A stretch of 64,000 nucleotides of DNA, from the NCBI RefSeq assembly GCF_027744825.2, contig NC_071348.1, forward strand, positions 22,415,563 through 22,479,562, given 5' to 3'. The stretch is from Synchiropus splendidus (lineage: Eukaryota; Chordata; Actinopteri; Syngnathiformes; Callionymidae). This document shows positions 10,341-24,252 of this stretch, piece by piece. Made by a program: the position numbers and the translations under genes. The notes under the pieces are model-generated. The model was not told where the DNA came from, searched no databases, and saw only the letters and a program-made list of their open reading frames with translations. Position 1 is the first letter of the stretch. Every line of letters begins with the position of its first letter.

Positions 10341-12408
10341 AAAAACGCTTTTCAGCCTGAGATAAGGTGGGTTTCGGAACGCCAAACATAAAAGTGTTGA
10401 TAACTTTCGAAAAACACTTCAGAGAGCTTAGATTTGATGTGCACCCACTAGAAAGACCCTTTCTGCTATAGTGGGAGGTTAAAATTTCATGTTCTGAAGC
10501 TTCCCTGAAAAGTTATGGCACAATGCGTAAAAACGCTTTTCAGCCTGAGATAAGGTGGGTTTCGGAACGCCAAACATAAAAGTGTTGATAACTTTGGAAA
10601 AACACTTCAGACAGTTTAGCTTTGATGTGCAACTACTAGAAAGACCCTTTCTGCTATAGTGGGAGGTTAAAATTTCATGTTCTGAAGCTTTCCTGAAAAG
10701 TTATGGCACAATGCACAAAAACGCTTTTCAGCCTGAGATAAGGTGGGTTTCGGATCGCCAAACATAAAAGTGTTGATAACTTTGGAAAAACACTTCAGAC
10801 AGTTTAGATTTGATGTGCAACTACTAGAAAGACCCTTTCTGCTATAGTGGGAGGTTAAAATTTCATGTTCTGAAGCTTTCCTGAAAAGTTATGGCACAAT
10901 GCACAAAAACGCTTTTCAGCCTGAGATAAGGTGGGTTTCGGAACGCCAAACATAAAAGTGTTGATAACTTTTGAAAAACACTTCAGACAGCTTAGATTTG
11001 ATGTGCAACTACTAGAAAGACCCTTTCTGCTATAGTGGGAGGTTAAAATTTCATGTTCTGAAGCTTCCCTGAAAACTTATGGCACAATGCACAAAAACGC
11101 TTTTCAGCCTGAGATAAGGTGGGTTTCGGAACGCCAAACATAAAAGTGTTGATAACTTTGGAAAAACACTTCAGACAGTTTAGATTTGATGTGCAACTAC
11201 TAGAAAGACCCTTTCTGCTATAGTGGGAGGTTAAAATTTCATGTTCTGAAGCTTCCCTGAAAAGTTATGGCACAATGCACAAAAACGCTTTTCAGCCTGA
11301 GATAAGGTGGGTTTCGGAACGCCAAACATAAAAGTGTTAATAACTTTGGAAAAACACTTCAGACAGTTTAGATTTGATGTGCAACTACTAGAAAGACCCT
11401 TTCTGCTATAGTGGGAGGTTAAAATTTCATGTTCTGAAGCTTCCCTGAAAAGTTATGGCACAATGCACAAAAACGCTTTTCAGCCTGAGATAAGGTGGGT
11501 TTCGGAACGCCAAACATAAAAGTGTTGATAACTTTCGAAAAACACTTCAGAGAGCTTAGATTTGATGTGCACCTACTAGAAAGACCCTTTCTGCTATAGT
11601 GGGAGGTTAAAATTTCATGTTCTGAAGCTTCCCTGAAAAGTTATGGCACAATGCGTAAAAACGCTTTTCAGCCTGAGATAAGGTGGGTTTCGGAACGCCA
11701 AACATAAAAGTGTTGATAACTTTGGAAAAACACTTCAGACAGTTTAGATTTGATGTGCAACTACTAGAAAGACCCTTTCTGCTATAGTGGGAGGTTAAAA
11801 TTTCATGTTCTGAAGCTTCCCTGAAAAGTTATGGCACAATGCACAAAAACGCTTTTCAGCCTGAGATAAGGTGGGTTTCGGAACGCCAAACATAAAAGTG
11901 TTAATAACTTTGGAAAAACACTTCAGACAGTTTAGATTTGATGTGCAACTACTAGAAAGACCCTTTCTGCTATAGTGGGAGGTTAAAATTTCATGTTCTG
12001 AAGCTTTCATGAAAAGTTATGGCACAATGCACAAAAACGCTTTTCAGCCTGAGATAAGGTGGGTTTCGGAACGCCAAACATAAAAGTGTTGATAACTTTC
12101 GAAAAACACTTCAGAGAGCTTAGATTTGATGTGCACCTACTAGAAAGACCCTTTCTGCTATAGTGGGAGGTTAAAATTTCATGTTCTGAAGCTTCCCTGA
12201 AAAGTTATGGCACAATGCGTAAAAACGCTTTTCAGCCTGAGATAACGTGGGTTTCGGAACGCCAAACATAAAAGTGTTGATAACTTTGGAAAAACACTTC
12301 AGACAGTTTAGATTTGATGTGCAACTACTAGAAAGACCCTTTCTGCTATAGTGGGAGGTTAAAATTTCATGTTCTGAAGCTTTCCTGAAAAGTTATGGCA
12401 CAATGCAC
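8273..12408. repeat. 22-monomer segmental duplication, copy 1
   Basis: Monomers 45-66 match monomers 67-88 in class order and in five rare substitutions, each exactly 4,136 bp apart: A8936/13072, T9724/13860, C10620/14756, T10755/14891, C12246/16382. The left edge is approximate, because monomer 44 lacks the C of monomer 66 but otherwise matches. Monomers 43 and 65 differ in class (X against Y), so homology does not extend much further left. Confidence 0.88.
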
Positions 12409-14476
12409 AAAAACGCTTTTCAGCCTGAGATAAGGTGGGTTTCGGAACGCCAAACATAAAAGTGTTGATAACTTTGGAAAAACACTTCAGACAGTTTAGA
12501 TTTGATGTGCAACTACTAGAAAGACCATTTCTGCTATAGTGGGAGGTTAAAATTTCATGTTCTGAAGCTTTCCTGAAAAGTTATGGCACAATGCACAAAA
12601 ACGCTTTTCAGCCTGAGATAAGGTGGGTTTCGGAACGCCAAACATAAAAGTGTTGATAACTTTTGAAAAACACTTCAGACAGCTTAGATTTGATGTGCAA
12701 CTACTAGAAAGACCCTTTCTGCTATAGTGGGAGGTTAAAATTTCATGTTCTGAAGCTTCCCTGAAAACTTATGGCACAATGCACAAAAACGCTTTTCAGC
12801 CTGAGATAAGGTGGGTTTCGGAACGCCAAACATAAAAGTGTTGATAACTTTGGAAAAACACTTCAGACAGTTTAGATTTGATGTGCAACTACTAGAAAGA
12901 CCCTTTCTGCTATAGTGGGAGGTTAAAATTTCATGTTCTGAAGCTTCCCTGAAAAGTTATGGCACAATGCACAAAAACGCTTTTCAGCCTGAGATAAGGT
13001 GGGTTTCGGAACGCCAAACATAAAAGTGTTGATAACTTTCGAAAAACACTTCAGAGAGCTTAGATTTGATGAGCACCTACTAGAAAGACCCTTTCTGCTA
13101 TAGTGGGAGGTTAAAATTTCATGTTCTGAAGCTTCCCTGAAAAGTTATGGCACAATGCGTAAAAACGCTTTTCAGCCTGAGATAAGGTGGGTTTCGGAAC
13201 GCCAAACATAAAAGTGCTGATAACTTTGGAAAAACACTTCAGACAGTTTAGATTTGATGTGCAACTACTAGAAAGACCCTTTCTGCTATAGTGGGAGGTT
13301 AAAATTTCATGTTCTGAAGCTTTCCTGAAAAGTTATGGCACAATGCACAAAAACGCTTTTCAGCCTGAGATAAGGTGGGTTTCGGAACGCCAAACATAAA
13401 AGTGTTGATAACTTTTGAAAAACACTTCAGACAGCTTAGATTTGATGTGCAACTACTAGAAAGACCCTTTCTGCTATAGTGGGAGGTTAAAATTTCATGT
13501 TCTGAAGCTTCCCTGAAAAGTTATGGCACAATGCACAAAAACGCTTTTCAGCCTGAGATAAGGTGGGTTTCGGAACGCCAAACATAAAAGTGTTGATAAC
13601 TTTGGAAAAACACTTCAGACAGTTTAGATTTGATGTGCAACTACTAGAAAGACCCTTTCTGCTATAGTGGGAGGTTAAAATTTCATGTTCTGAAGCTTCC
13701 CTGAAAAGTTATGGCACAATGCACAAAAACGCTTTTCAGCCTGAGATAAGGTGGGTTTCGGAACGCCAAACATAAAAGTGTTAATAACTTTGGAAAAACA
13801 CTTCAGACAGTTTAGATTTGATGTGCAACTACTAGAAAGACCCTTTCTGCTATAGTGGGTGGTTAAAATTTCATGTTCTGAAGCTTCCCTGAAAAGTTAT
13901 GGCACAATGCACAAAAACGCTTTTCAGCCTGAGATAAGGTGGGTTTCGGAACGCCAAACATAAAAGTGTTGATAACTTTTGAAAAACACTTCAGACAGCT
14001 TAGATTTGATGTGCAACTACTAGAAAGACCCTTTCTGCTATAGTGGGAGGTTAAAATTTCATGTTCTGAAGCTTCCCTGAAAAGTTATGGCACAATGCAC
14101 AAAAACGCTTTTCAGCCTGAGATAAGGTGGGTTTCGGAACGCCAAACATAAAAGTGTTGATAACTTTGGAAAAACACTTCAGACAGTTTAGATTTGATGT
14201 GCAACTACTAGAAAGACCCTTTCTGCTATAGTGGGAGGTTAAAATTTCATGTTCTGAAGCTTCCCTGAAAAGTTATGGCACAATGCACAAAAACGCTTTT
14301 CAGCCTGAGATAAGGTGGGTTTCGGAACGCCAAACATAAAAGTGTTGATAACTTTGGAAAAACACTTCAGACAGTTTAGATTTGATGTGCAACTACTAGA
14401 AAGACCCTTTCTGCTATAGTGGGAGGTTAAAATTTCATGTTCTGAAGCTTCCCTGAAAAGTTATGGCACAATGCAC
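10341..14476. repeat. Cassette of 22 monomers (56-77)
   Basis: Class order X-Pt-Pt-Qc-P-N-Y-P-Nt-Y-Pt-Pt-Qc-P-Y-Pt-Q-P-N-Q-P-P. It spans the junction of the 22-monomer duplication at about 12.4 kb, so one X-to-X interval equals the duplicated length. Private bases: C10620, T10755, C12246, A12527, A13072, C13217, T13860. Confidence 0.85.
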
Positions 14477-16544
14477 AAAAACGCTTTTCAGCCTGAGATA
14501 AGGTGGGTTTCGGAACGCCAAACATAAAAGTGTTGATAACTTTCGAAAAACACTTCAGAGAGCTTAGATTTGATGTGCACCCACTAGAAAGACCCTTTCT
14601 GCTATAGTGGGAGGTTAAAATTTCATGTTCTGAAGCTTCCCTGAAAAGTTATGGCACAATGCGTAAAAACGCTTTTCAGCCTGAGATAAGGTGGGTTTCG
14701 GAACGCCAAACATAAAAGTGTTGATAACTTTGGAAAAACACTTCAGACAGTTTAGCTTTGATGTGCAACTACTAGAAAGACCCTTTCTGCTATAGTGGGA
14801 GGTTAAAATTTCATGTTCTGAAGCTTTCCTGAAAAGTTATGGCACAATGCACAAAAACGCTTTTCAGCCTGAGATAAGGTGGGTTTCGGATCGCCAAACA
14901 TAAAAGTGTTGATAACTTTGGAAAAACACTTCAGACAGTTTAGATTTGATGTGCAACTACTAGAAAGACCCTTTCTGCTATAGTGGGAGGTTAAAATTTC
15001 ATGTTCTGAAGCTTTCCTGAAAAGTTATGGCACAATGCACAAAAACGCTTTTCAGCCTGAGATAAGGTGGGTTTCGGAACGCCAAACATAAAAGTGTTGA
15101 TAACTTTTGAAAAACACTTCAGACAGCTTAGATTTGATGTGCAACTACTAGAAAGACCCTTTCTGCTATAGTGGGAGGTTAAAATTTCATGTTCTGAAGC
15201 TTCCCTGAAAACTTATGGCACAATGCACAAAAACGCTTTTCAGCCTGAGATAAGGTGGGTTTCGGAACGCCAAACATAAAAGTGTTGATAACTTTGGAAA
15301 AACACTTCAGACAGTTTAGATTTGATGTGCAACTACTAGAAAGACCCTTTCTGCTATAGTGGGAGGTTAAAATTTCATGTTCTGAAGCTTCCCTGAAAAG
15401 TTATGGCACAATGCACAAAAACGCTTTTCAGCCTGAGATAAGGTGGGTTTCGGAACGCCAAACATAAAAGTGTTAATAACTTTGGAAAAACACTTCAGAC
15501 AGTTTAGATTTGATGTGCAACTACTAGAAAGACCCTTTCTGCTATAGTGGGAGGTTAAAATTTCATGTTCTGAAGCTTCCCTGAAAAGTTATGGCACAAT
15601 GCACAAAAACGCTTTTCAGCCTGAGATAAGGTGGGTTTCGGAACGCCAAACATAAAAGTGTTGATAACTTTCGAAAAACACTTCAGAGAGCTTAGATTTG
15701 ATGTGCACCTACTAGAAAGACCCTTTCTGCTATAGTGGGAGGTTAAAATTTCATGTTCTGAAGCTTCCCTGAAAAGTTATGGCACAATGCGTAAAAACGC
15801 TTTTCAGCCTGAGATAAGGTGGGTTTCGGAACGCCAAACATAAAAGTGTTGATAACTTTGGAAAAACACTTCAGACAGTTTAGATTTGATGTGCAACTAC
15901 TAGAAAGACCCTTTCTGCTATAGTGGGAGGTTAAAATTTCATGTTCTGAAGCTTCCCTGAAAAGTTATGGCACAATGCACAAAAACGCTTTTCAGCCTGA
16001 GATAAGGTGGGTTTCGGAACGCCAAACATAAAAGTGTTAATAACTTTGGAAAAACACTTCAGACAGTTTAGATTTGATGTGCAACTACTAGAAAGACCCT
16101 TTCTGCTATAGTGGGAGGTTAAAATTTCATGTTCTGAAGCTTTCATGAAAAGTTATGGCACAATGCACAAAAACGCTTTTCAGCCTGAGATAAGGTGGGT
16201 TTCGGAACGCCAAACATAAAAGTGTTGATAACTTTCGAAAAACACTTCAGAGAGCTTAGATTTGATGTGCACCTACTAGAAAGACCCTTTCTGCTATAGT
16301 GGGAGGTTAAAATTTCATGTTCTGAAGCTTCCCTGAAAAGTTATGGCACAATGCGTAAAAACGCTTTTCAGCCTGAGATAACGTGGGTTTCGGAACGCCA
16401 AACATAAAAGTGTTGATAACTTTGGAAAAACACTTCAGACAGTTTAGATTTGATGTGCAACTACTAGAAAGACCCTTTCTGCTATAGTGGGAGGTTAAAA
16501 TTTCATGTTCTGAAGCTTTCCTGAAAAGTTATGGCACAATGCAC
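12409..16544. repeat. 22-monomer segmental duplication, copy 2
   Basis: Monomers 67-88, the tandem partner of 8273-12408. By my reading only two bases differ between copies over 4,136 bp: A at 12527 (breaks the hairpin arm) and C at 13217. Both are private to this copy and so arose after the duplication. The right edge is before 16612, where monomer 89 (class W) departs from monomer 67 (class Pt). Confidence 0.88.
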
Positions 16545-18048
16545 AAAAACGCTTTTCAGCCTGAGATAAGGTGGGTTTCGGAACGCCAAACATAAAAGTG
16601 TTGATAACTTTCGAAAAACACTTCAGACAGCTTAGATTTGATGTGCACCTACTAGAAAGACCCTTTCTGCTTTAGTGGGAGGTTAAAATTTCATGTTCTG
16701 AAGCTTCCCTGAAAAGTTATGGCACAATGCGTAAAAACGCTTTTCAGCCTGAGATAAGGTGGGTTTCGGAACGCCAAACATAAAAGTGTTGATAACTTTG
16801 GAAAAACACTTCAGACAGTTTAGATTTGATGTGCAACTACTAGAAAGACCCTTTCTGCTATAGTGGGAGGTTAAAATTTCATGTTCTGAAGCTTCCCTGA
16901 AAAGTTATGGCACAATGCACAAAAACGCTTTTCAGCCTGAGATAAGGTGGGTTTCGGAACGCCAAACATAAAAGTGTTAATAACTTTGGAAAAACACTTC
17001 AGACAGTTTAGATTTGATGTGCAACTACTAGAAAGACCCTTTCTGCTATAGTGGGAGGTTAAAATTTCATGTTCTGAAGCTTCCCTGAAAAGTTATGGCA
17101 CAATGCACAAAAACGCTTTTCAGCCTGAGATAAGGTGGGTTTCGGAACGCCAAACATAAAAGTGTTAATAACTTTGGAAAAACACTTCAGACAGTTTAGA
17201 TTCGATGTGCAACTACTAGAAAGACCCTTTCTGCTATAGTGGGAGGTTAAAATTTCATGTTCTGAAGCTTCCCTGAAAAGTTATGGCACAATGCACAAAA
17301 ACGCTTTTCAGCCTGAGATAAGGTGGGTTTCGGAACGCCAAACATAAAAGTGTTGATAACTTTCGAAAAACACTTCAGACAGCTTAGATTTGATGTGCAC
17401 CTACTAGAAAGACCCTTTCTGCTATAGTGGGAGGTTAAAATTTCATGTTCTGAAGCTTTCCTGAAAAGTTATGGCACAATGCACAAAAACGCTTTTCAGC
17501 CTGCGATAAGGTGGGTTTCGGAACGCCAAACATGAAAGTGTTGATAACTTTTGAAAAACACTTCAGACAGCTTAGATTTGATGTGCAACTACTAGAAAGA
17601 CCCTTTCTGCTATAGTGGGAGGTTAAAATTTCATGTTCTGAAGCTTCCCTGAAAAGTTATGGCACAATGCACAAAAACGCTTTTCAGCCTGAGATAAGGT
17701 GGGTTTCGGAACGCCAAACATAAAAGTGTTGATAACTTTGGAAAAACACTTCAGACAGTTTAGATTTGATGTGCAACTACTAGAAAGACCCTTTCTGCTA
17801 TAGTGGGAGGTTAAAATTTCATGTTCTGAAGCTTCCCTGAAAAGTTATGGCACAATGCACAAAAACGCTTTTCAGCCTGAGATAAGGTGGGTTTCGGAAC
17901 GCCAAACATAAAAGTGTTGATAACTTTGGAAAAACACTTCAGACAGTTTAGATTTGATGTGCAACTACTAGAAAGACCCTTTCTGCTATAGTGGGAGGTT
18001 AAAATTTCATGTTCTGAAGCTTCCCTGAAAAGTTATGGCACAATGCAC
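14477..18048. repeat. Cassette of 19 monomers (78-96)
   Basis: Class order X-Pt-Pt-Qc-P-N-Y-P-Nt-Y-Pt-W-P-N-N-Z-Q-P-P. Its first 16 monomers repeat in the same order at 48317-51324, including the rare C95 in the second N (17203 and 51043). Private bases: C14756, T14891, C16382, T16672, C17504, G17534. Confidence 0.85.
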
Positions 18049-19176
18049 AAAAACGCTTTTCAGCCTGAGATAAGGTGGGTTTCGGAACGCCAAACATAAA
18101 AGTGTTGATAACTTTCGAAAAACACTTCAGAGAGCTTAGATTTGATGTGCACCCACTAGAAAGACCCTTTCTGCTATAGTGGGAGGTTAAAATTTCATGT
18201 TCTGAAGCTTCCCTGAAAAGTTATGGCACAATGCTTAAAAACGCTTTTCAGCCTGAGATAAGGTGGGTTTCGGAACGCCAAACATAAAAGTGTTGATAAC
18301 TTTGGAAAAACACTTCAGACAGTTTAGATTTGATGTGCAACTACTAGAAAGACGCTTTCTGCTATAGTGGGAGGTTAAAATTTCATGTTCTGAAGCTTCC
18401 CTGAAAAGTTATGGCACAATGCACAAAAACGCTTTTCAGCCTGAGATAAGGTGGGTTTCGGAACGCCAAACATAAAAGTGTTAATAACTTTGGAAAAACA
18501 CTTCAGACAGTTTAGATTTGATGTGCAACTACTAGAAAGACCCTTTCTGCTATAGTGGGAGGTTAAAATGTCATGTTCTCAAGCTTCCCTGAAAAGTTAT
18601 GGCACAATGCACAAAAACGCTTTTCAGCCTGAGATAAGGTGGGTTTCGGAACGCCAAACATAAAAGTGTTGATAACTTTTGAAAAACACTTCAGACAGCT
18701 TAGATTTGATGTGCAACTACTAGAAAGACCCTTTCTGCTATAGTGGGAGGTTAAAATTTCATGTTCTGAAGCTTCCCTGAAAAGTTATGGCACAATGCAC
18801 AAAAACGCTTTTCAGCCTGAGATAAGGTGGGTTTCGGAACGCCAAACATAAAAGTGTTGATAACTTTGGAAAAACACTTCAGACAGTTTAGATTTGATGT
18901 GCAACTACTAGAAAGACCCTTTCTGCTATAGTGGGAGGTTAAAATTTCATGTTCTGAAGCTTCCCTGAAAAGTTATGGCACAATGCACAAAAACGCTTTT
19001 CAGCCTGAGATAAGGTGGGTTTCGGAACGCCAAACATAAAAGTGTTGATAACTTTGGAAAAACACTTCAGACAGTTTAGATTTGATGTGCAACTACTAGA
19101 AAGACCCTTTCTGCTATAGTGGGAGGTTAAAATTTCATGTTCTGAAGCTTCCCTGAAAAGTTATGGCACAATGCAC
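18049..19176. repeat. Six-monomer cassette opening with Xt (97-102)
   Basis: Class order Xt-P-N-Q-P-P, 1,128 bp. The Xt monomer ends TT instead of GT. The same six-monomer order is found at 27073-28200 (one P has C172), 36849-37976 and 43053-44180, so Xt marks a distinct cassette. Private bases: G18354 (hairpin loop), G18570, C18580. Confidence 0.85.
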
Positions 19177-20868
19177 AAAAACGCTTTTCAGCCTGAGATA
19201 AGGTGGGTTTCGGAACGCCAAACATAAAAGTGTTGATAACTTTCGAAAAACACTTCAGAGAGCTTAGATTTGATGTGCACCCACTAGAAAGACCCTTTCT
19301 GCTATAGTGGGAGGTTAAAATTTCATGTTCTGAAGCTTCCCTGAAAAGTTATGGCACAATGCGTAAAAACGCTTTTCAGCCTGAGATAAGGTGGGTTTCG
19401 GAACGCCAAACATAAAAGTGTTGATAACTTTGGAAAAACACTTCAGACAGTTTAGATTTGATGTGCAACTACTAGAAAGACCCTTTCTGCTATAGTGGGA
19501 GGTTAAAATTTCATGTTCTGAAGCTTTCCTGAAAAGTTATGGCACAATGCACAAAAACGCTTTTCAGCCTGAGATAAGGTGGGTTTCGGAACGCCAAACA
19601 TAAAAGTGTTGATAACTTTGGAAAAACACTTCAGACAGTTTAGATTTGATGTGCAACTACTAGAAAGACCCTTTCTGCTATAGTGGGAGGTTAAAATTTC
19701 ATGTTCTGAAGCTTTCCTGAAAAGTTATGGCACAATGCACAAAAACGCTTTTCAGCCTGAGATAAGGTGGGTTTCGGAACGCCAAACATAAAAGTGTTGA
19801 TAACTTTTGAAAAACACTTCAGACAGCTTAGATTTGATGTGCAACTACTAGAAAGACCCTTTCTGCTATAGTGGGAGGTTAAAATTTCATGTTCTGAAGC
19901 TTCCCTGAAAACTTATGGCACAATGCACAAAAACGCTTTTCAGCCTGAGATAAGGTGGGTTTCGGAACGCCAAACATAAAAGTGTTGATAACTTTGGAAA
20001 AACACTTCAGACAGTTTAGATTTGATGTGCAACTACTAGAAAGACCCTTTCTGCTATAGTGGGAGGTTAAAATTTCATGTTCTGAAGCTTCCCTGAAAAG
20101 TTATGGCACAATGCACAAAAACGCTTTTCAGCCTGAGATAAGGTGGGTTTCGGAACGCCAAACATAAAAGTGTTGATAACTTTCGAAAAACACTTCAGAC
20201 AGCTTAGATTTGATGTGCACCTACTAGAAAGACCCTTTCTGCTATAGTGGGAGGTTAAAATTTCATGTTCTGAAGCTTTCCTGAAAAGTTATGGCACAAT
20301 GCACAAAAACGCTTTTCAGCCTGAGATAAGGTGGGTTTCGGAACGCCAAACATAAAAGTGTTGATAACTTTTGAAAAACACTTCAGACAGCTTAGATTTG
20401 ATGTGCAACTACTAGAAAGACCCTTTCTGCTATAGTGGGAGGTTAAAATTTCATGTTCTGAAGCTTCCCTGAAAAGTTATGGCACAATGCACAAAAACGC
20501 TTTTCAGCCTGAGATAAGGTGGGTTTCGGAACGCCAAACATAAAAGTGTTGATAACTTTGGAAAAACACTTCAGACAGTTTAGATTTGATGTGCAACTAC
20601 TAGAAAGACCCTTTCTGCTATAGTGGGAGGTTAAAATTTCATGTTCTGAAGCTTCCCTGAAAAGTTATGGCACAATGCACAAAAACGCTTTTCAGCCTGA
20701 GATAAGGTGGGTTTCGGAACGCCAAACATAAAAGTGTTGATAACTTTGGAAAAACACTTCAGACAGTTTAGATTTGATGTGCAACTACTAGAAAGACCCT
20801 TTCTGCTATAGTGGGAGGTTAAAATTTCATGTTCTGAAGCTTCCCTGAAAAGTTATGGCACAATGCAC
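19177..20868. repeat. Nine-monomer cassette (103-111), second copy
   Basis: Class order X-Pt-Pt-Qc-P-Z-Q-P-P. It follows an Xt cassette, as do the copies at 28201, 37977 and 44181, giving a recurrent 15-monomer (2,820 bp) combination. I saw no private substitution in it. Confidence 0.85.
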
Positions 20869-23124
20869 AAAAACGCTTTTCAGCCTGAGATAAGGTGGGT
20901 TTCGGAACGCCAAACATAAAAGTGTTGATAACTTTCGAAAAACACTTCAGAGAGCTTAGATTTGATGTGCACCCACTAGAAAGACCCTTTCTGCTATAGT
21001 GGGAGGTTAAAATTTCATGTTCTGAAGCTTCCCTGAAAAGTTATGGCACAATGCGTAAAAACGCTTTTCAGCCTGAGATAAGGTGGGTTTCGGAACGCCA
21101 AACATAAAAGTGTTGATAACTTTGGAAAAACACTTCAGACAGTTTAGATTTGATGTGCAACTACTAGAAAGACCCTTTCTGCTATAGTGGGAGGTTAAAA
21201 TTTCATGTTCTGAAGCTTTCCTGAAAAGTTATGGCACAATGCACAAAAACGCTTTTCAGCCTGAGATAAGGTGGGTTTCGGAACGCCAAACATAAAAGTG
21301 TTGATAACTTTGGAAAAACACTTCAGACAGTTTAGATTTGATGTGCAACTACTAGAAAGACCCTTTCTGCTATAGTGGGAGGTTAAAATTTCATGTTCTG
21401 AAGCTTTCCTGAAAAGTTATGGCACAATGCACAAAAACGCTTTTCAGCCTGAGATAAGGTGGGTTCCGGAACGCCAAACATAAAAGTGTTGATAACTTTT
21501 GAAAAACACTTCAGACAGCTTAGATTTGATGTGCAACTACTAGAAAGACCCTTTCTGCTATAGTGGGAGGTTAAAATTTCATGTTCTGAAGCTTCCCTGA
21601 AAACTTATGGCACAATGCACAAAAACGCTTTTCAGCCTGAGATAAGGTGGGTTTCGGAACGCCAAACATAAAAGTGTTGATAACTTTGGAAAAACACTTC
21701 AGACAGTTTAGATTTGATGAGCAACTACTAGAAAGACCCTTTCTGCTATAGTGGGAGGTTAAAATTTCATGTTCTGAAGCTTCCCTGAAAAGTTATGGCA
21801 CAATGCACAAAAACGCTTTTCAGCCTGAGATAAGGTGGGTTTCGGAACGCCAAACATAAAAGTGTTGATAACTTTCGAAAAACACTTCAGAGAGCTTAGA
21901 TTTGATGTGCACCTACTAGAAAGACCCTTTCTGCTATAGTGGGAGGTTAAAATTTCATGTTCTGAAGCTTCCCTGAAAAGTTATGGCACAATGCGTAAAA
22001 ACGCTTTTCAGCCTGAGATAAGGTGGGTTTCGGAACGCCAAACATAAAAGTGTTGATAACTTTGGAAAAACACTTCAGACAGTTTAGATTTGATGTGCAA
22101 CTACTAGAAAGACCCTTTCTGCTATAGTGGGAGGTTAAAATTTCATGTTCTGAAGCTTTCCTGAAAAGTTATGGCACAATGCACAAAAACGCTTTTCAGC
22201 CTGAGATAAGGTGGGTTTCGGAACGCCAAACATAAAAGTGTTGATAACTTTTGAAAAACACTTCAGACAGCTTAGATTTGATGTGCAACTACTAGAAAGA
22301 CCCTTTCTGCTATAGTGGGAGGTTAAAATTTCATGTTCTGAAGCTTCCCTGAAAAGTTATGGCACAATGCACAAAAACGCTTTTCAGCCTGAGATAAGGT
22401 GGGTTTCGGAACGCCAAACATAAAAGTGTTAAAAACTTTGGAAAAACACTTCAGACAGTTTAGATTTGATGTGCAACTACTAGAAAGACCCTTTCTGCTA
22501 TAGTGGGAGGTTAAAATTTCATGTTCTGAAGCTTCCCTGAAAAGTTATGGCACAATGCACAAAAACGCTTTTCAGCCTGAGATAAGGTGGGTTTCGGAAC
22601 GCCAAACATAAAAGTGTTGATAACTTTTGAAAAACACTTCAGACAGCTTAGATTTGATGTGCAACTACTAGAAAGACCCTTTCTGCTATAGTGGGAGGTT
22701 AAAATTTCATGTTCTGAAGCTTCCCTGAAAAGTTATGGCACAATGCACAAAAACGCTTTTCAGCCTGAGATAAGGTGGGTTTCGGAACGCCAAACATAAA
22801 AGTGTTGATAACTTTGGAAAAACACTTCAGACAGTTTAGATTTGATGTGCAACTACTAGAAAGACCCTTTCTGCTATAGTGGGAGGTTAAAATTTCATGT
22901 TCTGAAGCTTCCCTGAAAAGTTATGGCACAATGCACAAAAACGCTTTTCAGCCTGAGATAAGGTGGGTTTCGGAACGCCAAACATAAAAGTGTTGATAAC
23001 TTTGGAAAAACACTTCAGACAGTTTAGATTTGATGTGCAACTACTAGAAAGACCCTTTCTGCTATAGTGGGAGGTTAAAATTTCATGTTCTGAAGCTTCC
23101 CTGAAAAGTTATGGCACAATGCAC
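20869..23124. repeat. Twelve-monomer cassette (112-123)
   Basis: Class order X-Pt-Pt-Qc-P-Y-Pt-Q-N*-Q-P-P. It differs from the 13-monomer cassette at 7897 by lacking the P before N. The N monomer at 22373-22560 carries an extra A at 22433. Other private bases: C21466, A21720. The same 12-monomer plan recurs at 29893-32148 and 32149-34404. Confidence 0.83.
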
Positions 23125-24252
23125 AAAAACGCTTTTCAGCCTGAGATAAGGTGGGTTTCGGAACGCCAAACATAAAAGTGTTGATAACTTTCGAAAAACA
23201 CTTCAGAGAGCTTAGATTTGATGTGCACCCACTAGAAAGACCCTTTCTGCTATAGTGGGAGGTTAAAATTTCATGTTCTGAAGCTTCCCTGAAAAGTTAT
23301 GGCACAATGCGTAAAAACGCTTTTCAGCCTGAGATAAGGTGGGTTTCGGAACGCCAAACATAAAAGTGTTGATAACTTTGGAAAAACACTTCAGACAGTT
23401 TAGATTTGATGTGCAACTACTAGAAAGACCCTTTCTGCTATAGTGGGAGGTTAAAATTTCATGTTCTGAAGCTTTCCTGAAAAGTTATGGCACAATGCAC
23501 AAAAACGCTTTTCAGCCTGAGATAAGGTGGGTTTCGGAACGCCAAACATAAAAGTGTTGATAACTTTGGAAAAACACTTCAGACAGTTTAGATTTGATGT
23601 GCAACTACTAGAAAGACCCTTTCTGCTATAGTGGGAGGTTAAAATTTCATGTTCTGAAGCTTTCCTGAAAAGTTATGGCACAATGCACAAAAACGCTTTT
23701 CAGCCTGAGATAAGGTGGGTTTCGGAACGCCAAACATAAAAGTGTTGATAACTTTTGAAAAACACTTCAGACAGCTTAGATTTGATGTGCAACTACTAGA
23801 AAGACCCTTTCTGCTATAGTGGGAGGTTAAAATTTCATGTTCTGAAGCTTCCCTGAAAAGTTATGGCACAATGCACAAAAACGCTTTTCAGCCTGAGATA
23901 AGGTGGGTTTCGGAACGCCAAACATAAAAGTGTTGATAACTTTGGAAAAACACTTCAGACAGTTTAGATTTGATGTGCAACTACTAGAAAGACCCTTTCT
24001 GCTATAGTGGGAGGTTAAAATTTCATGTTCTGAAGCTTCCCTGAAAACTTATGGCACAATGCACAAAAACGCTTTTCAGCCTGAGATAAGGTGGGTTTCG
24101 GAACGCCAAACATAAAAGTGTTGATAACTTTGGAAAAACACTTCAGACAGTTTAGATTTGATGTGCAACTACTAGAAAGACCCTTTCTGCTATAGTGGGA
24201 GGTTAAAATTTCATGTTCTGAAGCTTCCCTGAAAAGTTATGGCACAATGCAC
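23125..24252. repeat. Six-monomer cassette (124-129), contracted
   Basis: Class order X-Pt-Pt-Q-P*-P. C172, normally carried by the fourth monomer (Qc), is here on the fifth (P* at 23877-24064), while the fourth is plain Q. Loss of the cassette middle together with displacement of C172 suggests an out-of-register exchange; that is inference. Confidence 0.8.
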
